A DNA stretch of 21,360 nucleotides, taken from Gemmatimonadales bacterium UBA2975. GTDB taxonomy: Bacteria; Gemmatimonadota; Gemmatimonadetes; Longimicrobiales; Gaopeijiaceae. The stretch is from contig DEAT01000003.1 of NCBI GenBank assembly GCA_002348265.1, positions 1-21,360 on the forward strand. Reading direction: 5' to 3'. Made by a program: the position numbers and the translations under genes. The notes under the pieces are model-generated. The model had not been told where the DNA came from and did not search any database. It saw nothing but the letters and a program-made list of their open reading frames with translations. Below, piece by piece: positions 1 to 7,033 of this stretch (the stretch's first letter is position 1; every line of letters starts with the position of its first letter).

Positions 1-120
1 TAGCAGGAAGGCTAGAACTAGAGACGTAACCACCGCGCCCGCCGTCCGAAAAGAGATATACACGAACACATTGAACGGGCCGAATAGCTCTGAGAGTTCT
101 GGAAGCAAGTGGGCAAACAT
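1..120 (-). CDS. mraY: Phospho-N-acetylmuramoyl-pentapeptide transferase, N-terminus only (cut by window edge)
   Basis: Only the first 40 codons are inside the window. The frame starts at the ATG at 120..118 and stays open to base 1. The peptide begins MFAHLLPELSELFG, followed by YISFRTAGAVVTSLVLAFLL, a first membrane helix containing the FRTAGA stretch typical of MraY N-termini. MraY transfers phospho-MurNAc-pentapeptide to undecaprenyl phosphate to make lipid I at the inner membrane. Its ATG shares one base with the murF stop (TAATG), so translation is probably coupled. Position after murF is the standard dcw order, which carries much of the identification because so little protein is visible. 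Confidence 0.85.
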   Translation of the reverse strand, partial: MFAHLLPELSELFGPFNVFVYISFRTAGAVVTSLVLAFLL

Positions 121-1514
121 TAGATCCCAACCTTCCGGGCGCCTTCTCGACCGAAGTCTTCCTCAAGTCGGGTCAACATCCGCTCCAATGCGATGCTCCG
201 CGAAGCCTTCAGTAAAATGATCTCACCTCCATTCAGACGAGCGACAAGTCCTGAGTAAACCGCCTCCCAGTTTTCACCTGAAACAACGCGCTCTTCGCTA
301 AATCCCAAATCAGTCGCTACTTCAGCAAAGTGACCGGTGGCTATGACCAGATCGACATCCCGAGCTACTGCATCTTTCAGTACCTCAGCATGCAGTTCAG
401 TTGCCGCATTCCCGAGCTCCAGCATCGAGCCCAAAACAGCCACCTTGTTTCCCGTGACAGCCTGACTTTCAAGCACTTCTAGAGATGCACGCACACTCTG
501 TGGATTAGCGTTATAACAGTCGACGATGACCGTGAGATCTCCAATCCGCTGAAACTCACCTCGCATCGAACCCATTTTAGAAGAACCGAGCCCACGAACT
601 GCATCCCTCACCGGCACGTTAAGGAGACTCGCCACCGCAAGCGCTATGAGAGCATTTGAAGCAGCATGCTTGCCAGCTGTGGGCGCCGTAACCTTCTGTC
701 CTCGCCATTCGAAGCTGTAGCGTCCGAATACATCTACTTCAGCGTTCCCCGGACGGGCGTCCTGATCAGCATTCTGACTCCACCCAACTACCTGAACGGA
801 CGAGCAAATGGCTTGGGCGCGTTCAGCTAGGACCGGGGGATCATCACCTACCACGCACCGGCCACCTTCAGCCATTCCTCGCAGAATCTGCAACTTTTCT
901 GCTAGGACACCATCGAAAGTCTTCAGCTTCTCCAGGTGGCTCTTACCGACAGTTGTTATTACGGCAATATCCGGGCGAGCGACCTGAGCGAGTGCCTCAA
1001 TCTCACCTGGCTGATTGGTGCCTAGCTCTAGCACCAGCGCTTCCACATCGTCAGGCATTGAGAGAATCGTCAACGGCATCCCAATACGATTGTTCTGATT
1101 CCCAGGCGTTGCATGGACCCGATAGGTTTCAGCTAGTGCGGCCTTCGTCATTTCCTTGGTGGTTGTCTTTCCAGACGAACCCGTAATCGCAACTACGGGG
1201 CCATTGATCCTCTGCCTACGCCATGCAGCAAGACGCCCTAGGGCATCAAGGGTGTCGTCTACTGGATAAAGCGTCCCATCCGGATCACCTGCTGCCGGTC
1301 TGGATACCACAGCTCCAGCGGCTCCTCTTGCAAACGCATCCGCAACAAAATCGTGACCGTCAAAACGCTCTCCTACTAGGGCCACATACAGATCACCTTC
1401 TGATATCGTGCGGGAATCCGTAGACACTCCCTCATAGACTAGTTCTTCCTGAGCCAGATCAGTCCGCATTCCAAGCGCCTTTCGAACGGTCACGTCACTC
1501 CAGTCGAAAGCCAT
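120..1514 (-). CDS. murF: UDP-N-acetylmuramoyl-tripeptide--D-alanyl-D-alanine ligase
   Basis: MurF adds D-Ala-D-Ala to UDP-MurNAc-tripeptide in the cytoplasm, using ATP, to complete the peptidoglycan stem peptide. The 464-residue length is normal. Mur-ligase features are visible in order: an N-terminal substrate domain with STDSR (about residues 31-35), the ATP P-loop ITGSSGKTTTK (110-120), the NxxNNRIGMP stretch after it (about 138-147), and YNANP (334-338) in the central/C-terminal part, which is characteristic of MurF. The ATG at 1514..1512 overlaps the murE stop by one base (TGATG), and the stop overlaps the mraY start by one base. It has no promoter of its own that I can see and is likely read from the mraZ promoter. 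Confidence 0.97.
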   Translation of the reverse strand: MAFDWSDVTVRKALGMRTDLAQEELVYEGVSTDSRTISEGDLYVALVGERFDGHDFVADAFARGAAGAVVSRPAAGDPDGTLYPVDDTLDALGRLAAWRRQRINGPVVAITGSSGKTTTKEMTKAALAETYRVHATPGNQNNRIGMPLTILSMPDDVEALVLELGTNQPGEIEALAQVARPDIAVITTVGKSHLEKLKTFDGVLAEKLQILRGMAEGGRCVVGDDPPVLAERAQAICSSVQVVGWSQNADQDARPGNAEVDVFGRYSFEWRGQKVTAPTAGKHAASNALIALAVASLLNVPVRDAVRGLGSSKMGSMRGEFQRIGDLTVIVDCYNANPQSVRASLEVLESQAVTGNKVAVLGSMLELGNAATELHAEVLKDAVARDVDLVIATGHFAEVATDLGFSEERVVSGENWEAVYSGLVARLNGGEIILLKASRSIALERMLTRLEEDFGREGARKVGI

Positions 1515-2989
1515 CAGAGGACCCCCATTTCGCGAAGAGCATCTCTGGCAATATCGGCTTCTAGAAAGGGCTGTTTTTCTTTTCCGACAACCTGGTATGT
1601 CTCATGCCCCTTCCCTGCTAGCACGACCGTGTCGCCTGGGCGTGCCACCTCGAGGGCTTTTCTGATAGCATCTCGCCGGTCAGTCATCCGGATGAAGTCC
1701 GTAGTACCTATTCCCTCGACGAGATCGTCTATGATCAGATCCGGATCTTCGGTGCGCGGATTATCCGACGTTAGAACTGCAACGTCTGCTAAACGAGCAA
1801 CCGCTTGAGCCATCCGCCTGCGTTTGGAACGGTCTCGATCACCACCGGCTCCAAACAAAACGATCAGGCGTCCTTCGGTAAGTGGACGGACAGCCTCTAG
1901 TGCACCTTCTAGAGCAGCAGGCGTATGCGCAAAGTCGATCAAGACACCGAATGGCTCAGCAACCACCGCTTCCAATCGACCCGCCACCTGTGGCGCAACT
2001 TCGAGCCTCTCAGCGATACACTCAAGCGAGACCCCTAACGCGATGGCCGCAGCGGATGCAGCGAGGGCGTTCTCGACGTTATAACGTCCGATCAGAGGGA
2101 TGCTGATGTTTAAATCTTGGCCGGCTACAGTCATAAGGAAACTAGTCCCTGTGGAGCTCAACCGTATGTCTCGGGCCCGCACGTCAGCTTTCCTTGCTAG
2201 CGAATACGATATGACCTCGCGCCCTCCTCCCTCGAGGCCCTCCCATGCATCGTCATCCGCGTTGACGATCAGCGTTCCATCTTTAGAAACGAGCCTAACA
2301 AGTCCGAGCTTTGCAGCGCGATATGCCTCCATATCGCCGTGATAGTCTAGGTGATCCTGAGAAAGGTTCGTAAAGACCGCGACATCAAAGGAGATCCCGT
2401 ACAGGCGATGCTGCTCTATCGCGTGCGAAGAAGCTTCGATGACTACTGTTTCGTAACTCTTGGCTGAGAGATCACGCATCCACTCGGTAAGCTGGACTGG
2501 CCCCGGTGTCGTAAGGTCTTCATTCGCTGCTCGAACGCCATCTTGGAGGGTCAAGCCAAGCGTCCCTATCACAGCCGTCCGCTTTTCGGGAGCGACCAGA
2601 TGTCGAACAAGGAGTGACGTCGTCGTCTTTCCGTTCGTGCCCGTAACACCAACAACAGCCATCCTTGCGCTCGGGGAGCCAAGAACGACATCGGCCGCCA
2701 AGGCAGCCGCTTGACGCCCGTCTCGAACTACCAGTTGGGGCACGTCGACTTGCAGTGAGCGTTCCACAACCACGGCCGAAGCACCACGTCCAATCGCACT
2801 TGGCACGAAGTCATGAGCATCATCCTGCGTGCCTTTCCAGGCTAAAAAAAGATCGTCTTTCACAGTCGTTCGAGAATCTTGGGACACGCCCCGAACGACG
2901 ACGTCCTCCGATCCGCGCACCTCGGTAAGGAGGCCGGCAGTCCGGAGGACGTCTAGCACCGCGTGAAGCGCGCAGGTCACCTCACTCAT
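1514..2989 (-). CDS. murE: UDP-N-acetylmuramoyl-L-alanyl-D-glutamate--2,6-diaminopimelate ligase
   Basis: MurE adds the third stem-peptide residue to UDP-MurNAc-L-Ala-D-Glu. The 491-residue protein shows the P-loop GVTGTNGKTTT (114-124, Lys121), TTPGP (160-164), the lysine in EAYRAAKLGL (Lys227) that is carbamylated in this family, the DFAHTP region (about 352-357), DNPR (409-412) and GKGHE (459-463). DNPR is the known signature of meso-diaminopimelate specificity, whereas lysine-adding enzymes have a different motif, so the wall is predicted to be DAP type. The ATG overlaps the end of ftsI by 8 bases, which suggests coupled translation. The stop overlaps the murF start (TGATG). Confidence 0.97.
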   Translation of the reverse strand: MSEVTCALHAVLDVLRTAGLLTEVRGSEDVVVRGVSQDSRTTVKDDLFLAWKGTQDDAHDFVPSAIGRGASAVVVERSLQVDVPQLVVRDGRQAAALAADVVLGSPSARMAVVGVTGTNGKTTTSLLVRHLVAPEKRTAVIGTLGLTLQDGVRAANEDLTTPGPVQLTEWMRDLSAKSYETVVIEASSHAIEQHRLYGISFDVAVFTNLSQDHLDYHGDMEAYRAAKLGLVRLVSKDGTLIVNADDDAWEGLEGGGREVISYSLARKADVRARDIRLSSTGTSFLMTVAGQDLNISIPLIGRYNVENALAASAAAIALGVSLECIAERLEVAPQVAGRLEAVVAEPFGVLIDFAHTPAALEGALEAVRPLTEGRLIVLFGAGGDRDRSKRRRMAQAVARLADVAVLTSDNPRTEDPDLIIDDLVEGIGTTDFIRMTDRRDAIRKALEVARPGDTVVLAGKGHETYQVVGKEKQPFLEADIARDALREMGVL

Positions 2990-4949
2990 CGTCCTGCCCT
3001 CCCGAACGCAGGCGCACCACTTCTCCCCTAGTGACTACTGAGCCAGCAGTTGGATACGTACGGACGACATCGCCCGTCCCCATCTCGGCGACACGCAAAC
3101 CGTGCTTATGTAATTCTCGAACCGCAAAGCGCACTGGCAGACCTGACACATCAGGAATCGCCACTGCATCCGCTCCCCCTTCTGACTCAGGCAGTTCCGG
3201 AGAAAGCGGAATCGGAACGTAGATTTCTTCTGTGAATTCAACATAGAGTTTAGGAGAAACCACTTCAGGATCTCTCGCCGACTCAGCAAGCGTTTCTATA
3301 TCCAGAATGTTCGCGGCTAATGCTGCCTCTATGACAGACCGCGTCACGGGAGCCGCTACGGCACCCCCGTAATAGACGCCGCCTTCCGGACGATCAAGCT
3401 TGACGAAGATGACAAGCTGAGGATTATCCGCTGGGAAATACCCTATGAATGATGAGGAATAGTCACCACCCTGATAAACGCCACCGGTAGCGAAACGAGC
3501 TGTCCCACTCTTACCTGCGACTTGATAACTACCAATTCGCGCAGCTCCACCAGTTCCGGTTTCTACGACGTCGACCATTGCACGACCCACCTGAGCAGCG
3601 GTCTGTGGGCTGACAACTCGACGGATCTCTTGTGCCTCAAGTCGCTCGAGTGTCCTACCGTTAGCGTCTCGGATTTCGCGGACCAACCTTGGCCTCATCA
3701 GAGTTCCACCATTAGCGATCGCCCCATACGCCATAGCCATCTGTAGTGGCGTAGCAGACATTTCGTATCCAATCGCTAAAGACTGGGGAGACTGCCGACT
3801 CCAACGATCAGGTGAGCGGAGCACCCCCTCGACCTCTCCTGGTAGCTTTATACCAGTCCGGGTGCCGAAACCGAAGTCACGAAGACTCTGGTAATGAAGT
3901 CCTTCCGGAAGGACGAGCGCAGCTTTGGCTATACCAACATTGGACGACTCATAGAAGGCCTCTCTAAGCGTGACCTGATCACTTTCGACATGCACATCAC
4001 TGAGTGTTCGACCGTTGATCGTCCAACGCCCATTGCCTATATCGATTGAGTCGTTCAAGTCTGCTAGGCCATTTTCAAGCAGGGCAGCGACTGTGAAGAC
4101 TTTGAGAGTAGATCCAGGCTCAAACGGCGCATTAATTGCGGAGAGCGCGGCAATGTTCTTGTCGCGAATCGAGAATAAGGCCTTTATCTCTCCGGTATGG
4201 GGATTGGTGATCAGGATGTCCCCGCCGAACGCCTGATGCTCGTCAATCGCCTCCAGCAAGGCAGACTGAGCGATCTCCTGAAGTTCCATATCCAGAGTCA
4301 GTAAGACCTCTCCACCTGCCCTCGGCTCTTCAACGGTGACCCTCTGTCCTGGCAGGGGGTTCCCATGAGCATCGCGGGCGAATATCTGCGAACCAGTTGT
4401 TCCACTTAGGTGTTCGTCGAATTGCTGTTCGACCCCGCCTCGCCCCTCCCCGTCAATCACAACACCGGTCACTCCTCGGGCAATCTCCCCGTAGGGGTAA
4501 TAGCGCTGGTATAGAGGTGCGAAGTGCACACCAGAGAGGCCCATCAACGAATCCCGAACGGCCATAGAGTACAGACCGACCTGGTTCCAAACAGACTCAC
4601 CCGATACGAGCCTCTCCGCACGTGAGGAGCTTAGTCCGAGTACGTCGGTCAGTCGTTGCTTCACTGCAACCGGATCCCGTACCTCACGCGGTGCGATGGA
4701 GACCCGCACACGTTCACGCGTGACCGATAAAGGGACACCATTCCCGACAAGAACAGTCCCTCGCGGGGCGGGCAGAGTGGCCCCACCCTCCTGCTGGCGA
4801 ACGGCTATGCCCTCCCACATCGAAGCTTGAACAATCTGGATCTGTCCCGCGCGCGCTATCACAGCCACCGCACCAATCAGCCACGCTGCCAGGATAGCTC
4901 GCCTGCGCCAAGCACAGGGATGCACTGCATCATGGCGGCGGCGACTCAC
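2982..4949 (-). CDS. ftsI: Septal class B penicillin-binding protein (peptidoglycan transpeptidase) with a C-terminal PASTA domain
   Basis: This is a division-specific D,D-transpeptidase acting in the periplasm. Visible parts: a basic cytoplasmic tail and one membrane anchor (about 17-34), a dimerisation/pedestal region (about 55-215), and a transpeptidase domain with the three active-site motifs Ser280-TLK283, Ser335-SN337 and Lys480-SG482 (KSG in place of the commoner KTG, a known variant). Residues about 596-650 form one PASTA domain, starting IPDVSGLP. At 655 residues it is longer than proteobacterial FtsI because of this tail. The ATG overlaps the ftsL stop by 4 bases (ATGA). Position between ftsL and murE supports FtsI rather than an elongation PBP2. 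Confidence 0.95.
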   Translation of the reverse strand: MSRRRHDAVHPCAWRRRAILAAWLIGAVAVIARAGQIQIVQASMWEGIAVRQQEGGATLPAPRGTVLVGNGVPLSVTRERVRVSIAPREVRDPVAVKQRLTDVLGLSSSRAERLVSGESVWNQVGLYSMAVRDSLMGLSGVHFAPLYQRYYPYGEIARGVTGVVIDGEGRGGVEQQFDEHLSGTTGSQIFARDAHGNPLPGQRVTVEEPRAGGEVLLTLDMELQEIAQSALLEAIDEHQAFGGDILITNPHTGEIKALFSIRDKNIAALSAINAPFEPGSTLKVFTVAALLENGLADLNDSIDIGNGRWTINGRTLSDVHVESDQVTLREAFYESSNVGIAKAALVLPEGLHYQSLRDFGFGTRTGIKLPGEVEGVLRSPDRWSRQSPQSLAIGYEMSATPLQMAMAYGAIANGGTLMRPRLVREIRDANGRTLERLEAQEIRRVVSPQTAAQVGRAMVDVVETGTGGAARIGSYQVAGKSGTARFATGGVYQGGDYSSSFIGYFPADNPQLVIFVKLDRPEGGVYYGGAVAAPVTRSVIEAALAANILDIETLAESARDPEVVSPKLYVEFTEEIYVPIPLSPELPESEGGADAVAIPDVSGLPVRFAVRELHKHGLRVAEMGTGDVVRTYPTAGSVVTRGEVVRLRSGGQDDE

Positions 4950-5227
4950 GGCTTGTCCTCAATCCCAAGAACTACCATTTCTTGGGCGGACGGCCTAACC
5001 ATTCCTAAACCTTCGGCTGCTTCGACGATGTGCGTCATACTTCTGCGGACTTGGATGTCTCGCTCGAGCTCAATCCGCTCTGCCTGAGCTACAGACACCT
5101 GCCGGCGAAGCTGGTCAAGGGTTTGATTCGCTTCGAGGGCCCTGCTTTGTCTCCAGGTTACCACACCCAGAGACAGAAGAAAGAAGGTGAATGTTAGAGA
5201 AACACGCCATAGTAGTCGCGCATCCAT
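4946..5227 (-). CDS. ftsL: Cell division protein FtsL-like, small bitopic coiled-coil protein
   Basis: The 93-residue protein has one membrane helix (about 8-23, LTFTFFLLSLGVV core), then a heptad-rich segment (about 28-60) with a coiled-coil pattern, and a short C-terminal part. This architecture plus its place between rsmH and ftsI is what defines FtsL. Sequence conservation in the family is poor, so the call rests on topology and context. FtsL forms the FtsQLB complex that activates FtsWI at the septum. I chose the ATG at 5227: it shares one base with the rsmH stop (TGATG) and has GGAGGG seven bases upstream. An in-frame start at 5245 would add six residues but has no better ribosome binding site. 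Confidence 0.88.
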   Translation of the reverse strand: MDARLLWRVSLTFTFFLLSLGVVTWRQSRALEANQTLDQLRRQVSVAQAERIELERDIQVRRSMTHIVEAAEGLGMVRPSAQEMVVLGIEDKP

Positions 5228-6147
5228 CAGGCGGCCCTCCGCCAAGCGCGGAGCCGAGCGCTTCTAGCTCTTGGGTTACTCTTCACTTCCTCATCAGTTG
5301 GTCGGATGACCTTGCGTGTTAGCGTCTTCCCAAGCGCATGGCCTCGGCACATGCACGCGGGCAACTCAGCAGGGCATACGCATGCCCTGCTCCACTCACG
5401 GAACGCGCTTTTCACCGCCCGATCTTCAACTGAGTGATACGCTATCACTGTCATCACTCCACCAGCTTTCATGACATCCCGGAGTGCAGGTAATCCTGTC
5501 TCGAGTGCTTCTATCTCTTCGTTGACTGCGATACGAACTGACTGGAAGATTCGTGCCTTTTTTTTGATACTAGGCGAATGACCAAGGGAAACCGTCATCG
5601 CCGCTACTAGATCATCACTGCTTTCCAGGGGCTCCTTGACTCGCCGCTTCACAATTTCTCGTGCGAGTCGGCGCGCCCGCGGCTCATCTCCAAAGTCTCG
5701 GAAGACATGGGTCAACTCTTCCTCGCTGGCTTCAGCTAGGAAGGTTGTGGCATCAGGACCCTCAGCATCCATGCGCATATCAAGCTTCACCCCACGCCGA
5801 AAAGTGAAGCCACGGTCATCGGAGTCGATTTGATGTGAGCTCACACCGAGATCAAGCAGGACCCCGTCTAGACCTCGATCTCGAATCTCAGGGTCAAGTA
5901 CCGCACGATCGAACCGAGACGAGACGAATCGCACCCGGCTTCTATGATCCGCAAGCACCCGTCGTGCCTCATCCAAGGCTTCTGGGTCACGGTCAACTGC
6001 AATGACACGACACTTCTCGGACGACTCAAGTATCATCCTAGAATGACCACCGCCGCCGACAGTGCCATCAAGATATAGCCCGTCCTCGGCAGGACACATT
6101 AAGTCCAGCACCTCCTTACCCATCACCGGTTCGTGGTAGCTGGACAT
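5227..6147 (-). CDS. rsmH: 16S rRNA (cytosine(1402)-N(4))-methyltransferase
   Basis: RsmH (MraW) methylates N4 of C1402 in 16S rRNA using S-adenosylmethionine, tuning the ribosomal P site. The 306-residue length is typical. Seen: HEPVM at the N-terminus (5-9), the glycine-rich SAM loop LDGTVGGGGHS (26-36), LLDLGVSSHQID with DDRGFTFR after it, the VIAYHSVEDR block (about 235-244), and the C-terminal NPRARSARLR tail. It starts five bases after the mraZ stop and shares one base with the ftsL start. Identity is not in doubt. Confidence 0.97.
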   Translation of the reverse strand: MSSYHEPVMGKEVLDLMCPAEDGLYLDGTVGGGGHSRMILESSEKCRVIAVDRDPEALDEARRVLADHRSRVRFVSSRFDRAVLDPEIRDRGLDGVLLDLGVSSHQIDSDDRGFTFRRGVKLDMRMDAEGPDATTFLAEASEEELTHVFRDFGDEPRARRLAREIVKRRVKEPLESSDDLVAAMTVSLGHSPSIKKKARIFQSVRIAVNEEIEALETGLPALRDVMKAGGVMTVIAYHSVEDRAVKSAFREWSRACVCPAELPACMCRGHALGKTLTRKVIRPTDEEVKSNPRARSARLRAWRRAA

Positions 6148-6152
6148 ACGTG

Positions 6153-6584
6153 CTAGCCGAAGAGCTTGTGGGCGAAGTGCTGGAAGTCTCCTGCCTGCTC
6201 TTTGACCAGTTCGCCGTATGTCGTCGGGTCCCAGAGTTCTACTCGGTCGAGATTGCCGATGAGCAGAACAGTTCCCGAGAGACTCGCAGCATCCTGAAGA
6301 GCCGCCGGGACGAGGATTCTACCTTGCTTATCAGGTGACACCTCAACCGCCTGTCCTATAACCAAACGAACTTGATTCCAGGCAGCCGGATCCGCGCGCC
6401 GGAACTTGAGAAGCTCCTGCTGGACATCCTGCCACTTAGCCTCCGGAAAAAGGGTCAAATACCGCGACTCCCATTGCAGTAGGACGAAGCGATCACCATC
6501 TGCCTCACGCCGGAACGCCGACGGGAGGCTGACGCGTCCCTTCTGATCCATCTGATGCTCGTATTGCCCTACGAAACCGTTCAC
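6153..6584 (-). CDS. mraZ: MraZ transcriptional regulator of the dcw operon
   Basis: MraZ is an AbrB-like double-domain DNA-binding protein that forms a ring and represses its own dcw promoter in studied species. Both half-domains carry the DxxxR signature: DQKGRVSLPSAFR near the N-terminus and DKQGRILVPAAL in the second half. I prefer the GTG at 6584, giving MNGFVGQYEH, because family members usually begin a few residues before the YEH block. AGAG lies eight bases upstream of it. A GTG at 6593 would add three residues (146 in total) and cannot be excluded; neither start has a strong Shine-Dalgarno. It is the first gene of the dcw operon and lies just downstream of a promoter with candidate MraZ boxes. 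Confidence 0.96.
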   Translation of the reverse strand: MNGFVGQYEHQMDQKGRVSLPSAFRREADGDRFVLLQWESRYLTLFPEAKWQDVQQELLKFRRADPAAWNQVRLVIGQAVEVSPDKQGRILVPAALQDAASLSGTVLLIGNLDRVELWDPTTYGELVKEQAGDFQHFAHKLFG

Positions 6585-6597
6585 GCGGTGCACTCTG

Positions 6598-6633
6598 GTG
6601 GTACAAAGTGGTATGAAGTGGTAAATAATGGGC
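6598..6633. promoter_or_regulatory. Candidate MraZ operator: 10-bp-period GTGGTA box array
   Basis: On the plus strand GTGGTA occurs perfectly at 6598-6603, 6608-6613 and 6618-6623, followed by a degenerate fourth unit ATGGGC at 6628-6633, always 10 bp apart. Units read AAAGTGGTAT and GAAGTGGTAA. MraZ of Mollicutes is known to bind repeated AAAGTG[T/G] units with a 10-bp step, and E. coli MraZ binds TGGGN direct repeats. The array sits between the -10 box and the mraZ start codon, where binding would block transcription. The boxes read opposite to mraZ, a point in which I am unsure how well it matches studied operators. Confidence 0.75.
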
Positions 6634-6634
6634 C

Positions 6635-6664
6635 ATAATACGACCAGAGGCAGGAGAGCGTCAA
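6635..6664 (-). promoter_or_regulatory. Sigma70-type promoter of the mraZ-dcw operon
   Basis: On the minus strand TTGACG (6664..6659) and TATTAT (6640..6635) each match the -35 and -10 consensus at five of six positions, with an 18-base spacer. Transcription would start near 6628, giving a leader of about 35-45 bases to the mraZ GTG and placing the start site inside the GTGGTA array. Position, spacing and operator overlap all agree. No start-site data exist here. Confidence 0.72.
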
Positions 6665-6945
6665 GGGGTACTTTTTATGATTTTTTCCTCTGTGCTACCA
6701 TTAGCTGGTAGGGAATTTCTTCCTTTGTCATCTGGATTATCACCGACTTCTTCGTAAATCGAATTTTTCCAAATTACGAAGAAAAACCGAAGATCAGTTG
6801 AAGGACCCGGCCAAGAGAGTGGGGAGAAATGGGTAACTCCGGCTTTATTGCATCTAAGCCAATACCGGAATGGTCAATCTCACAGGAGGCCCACTTGGGG
6901 GTACGACTGCACCGGATCGGTTGATAATGTGGCCAACTGTGAAGT
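6665..6945. other. Non-coding spacer upstream of the dcw promoter
   Basis: No convincing gene lies here. It is locally AT-rich (6670-6790). It contains a short inverted repeat CTACCA/TGGTAG (6695-6700 and 6706-6711, five-base loop), a longer dyad described separately at 6748-6783, and a GGCTT/AAGCC hairpin near 6841-6860. A GGAGG at 6885-6889 precedes only a nine-codon frame. It lies between the terminator of the TPR gene and the mraZ promoter, so it may hold activator or regulator sites for the dcw operon, but nothing recognisable. Confidence 0.5.
6748..6783. repeat. Perfect 10-bp inverted repeat upstream of the dcw promoter
   Basis: TTCTTCGTAA (6748-6757) and TTACGAAGAA (6774-6783) are perfectly complementary and separated by 16 AT-rich bases. 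The dyad lies about 85-120 bases upstream of the mraZ -35 box. It could be an operator for a dimeric regulator or an RNA stem. It is not followed by a clean T-run on either strand, so I do not call it a terminator. Confidence 0.55.
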
Positions 6946-6998
6946 GGTTAAACAAAAGAAAGCGCCGCGGAGAAAACTTTCCCCGCGGCGCTTTCTTT
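6946..6998 (-). terminator. Strong rho-independent terminator of the TPR gene
   Basis: Bases 6955-6970 pair perfectly with 6983-6998 (16 bp, core GCGCCGCGG) around a 12-base loop. On the minus strand the stem is followed by TTTTGTTT. It starts 36 bases after the TPR stop codon. The stem has A/T-rich outer ends, so it may also work on the plus strand, but no plus-strand gene reads toward it. Confidence 0.9.
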
Positions 6999-7033
6999 CT
7001 CGGCTCGAAACCTCGACCCAGTTTAAGCCTGTA

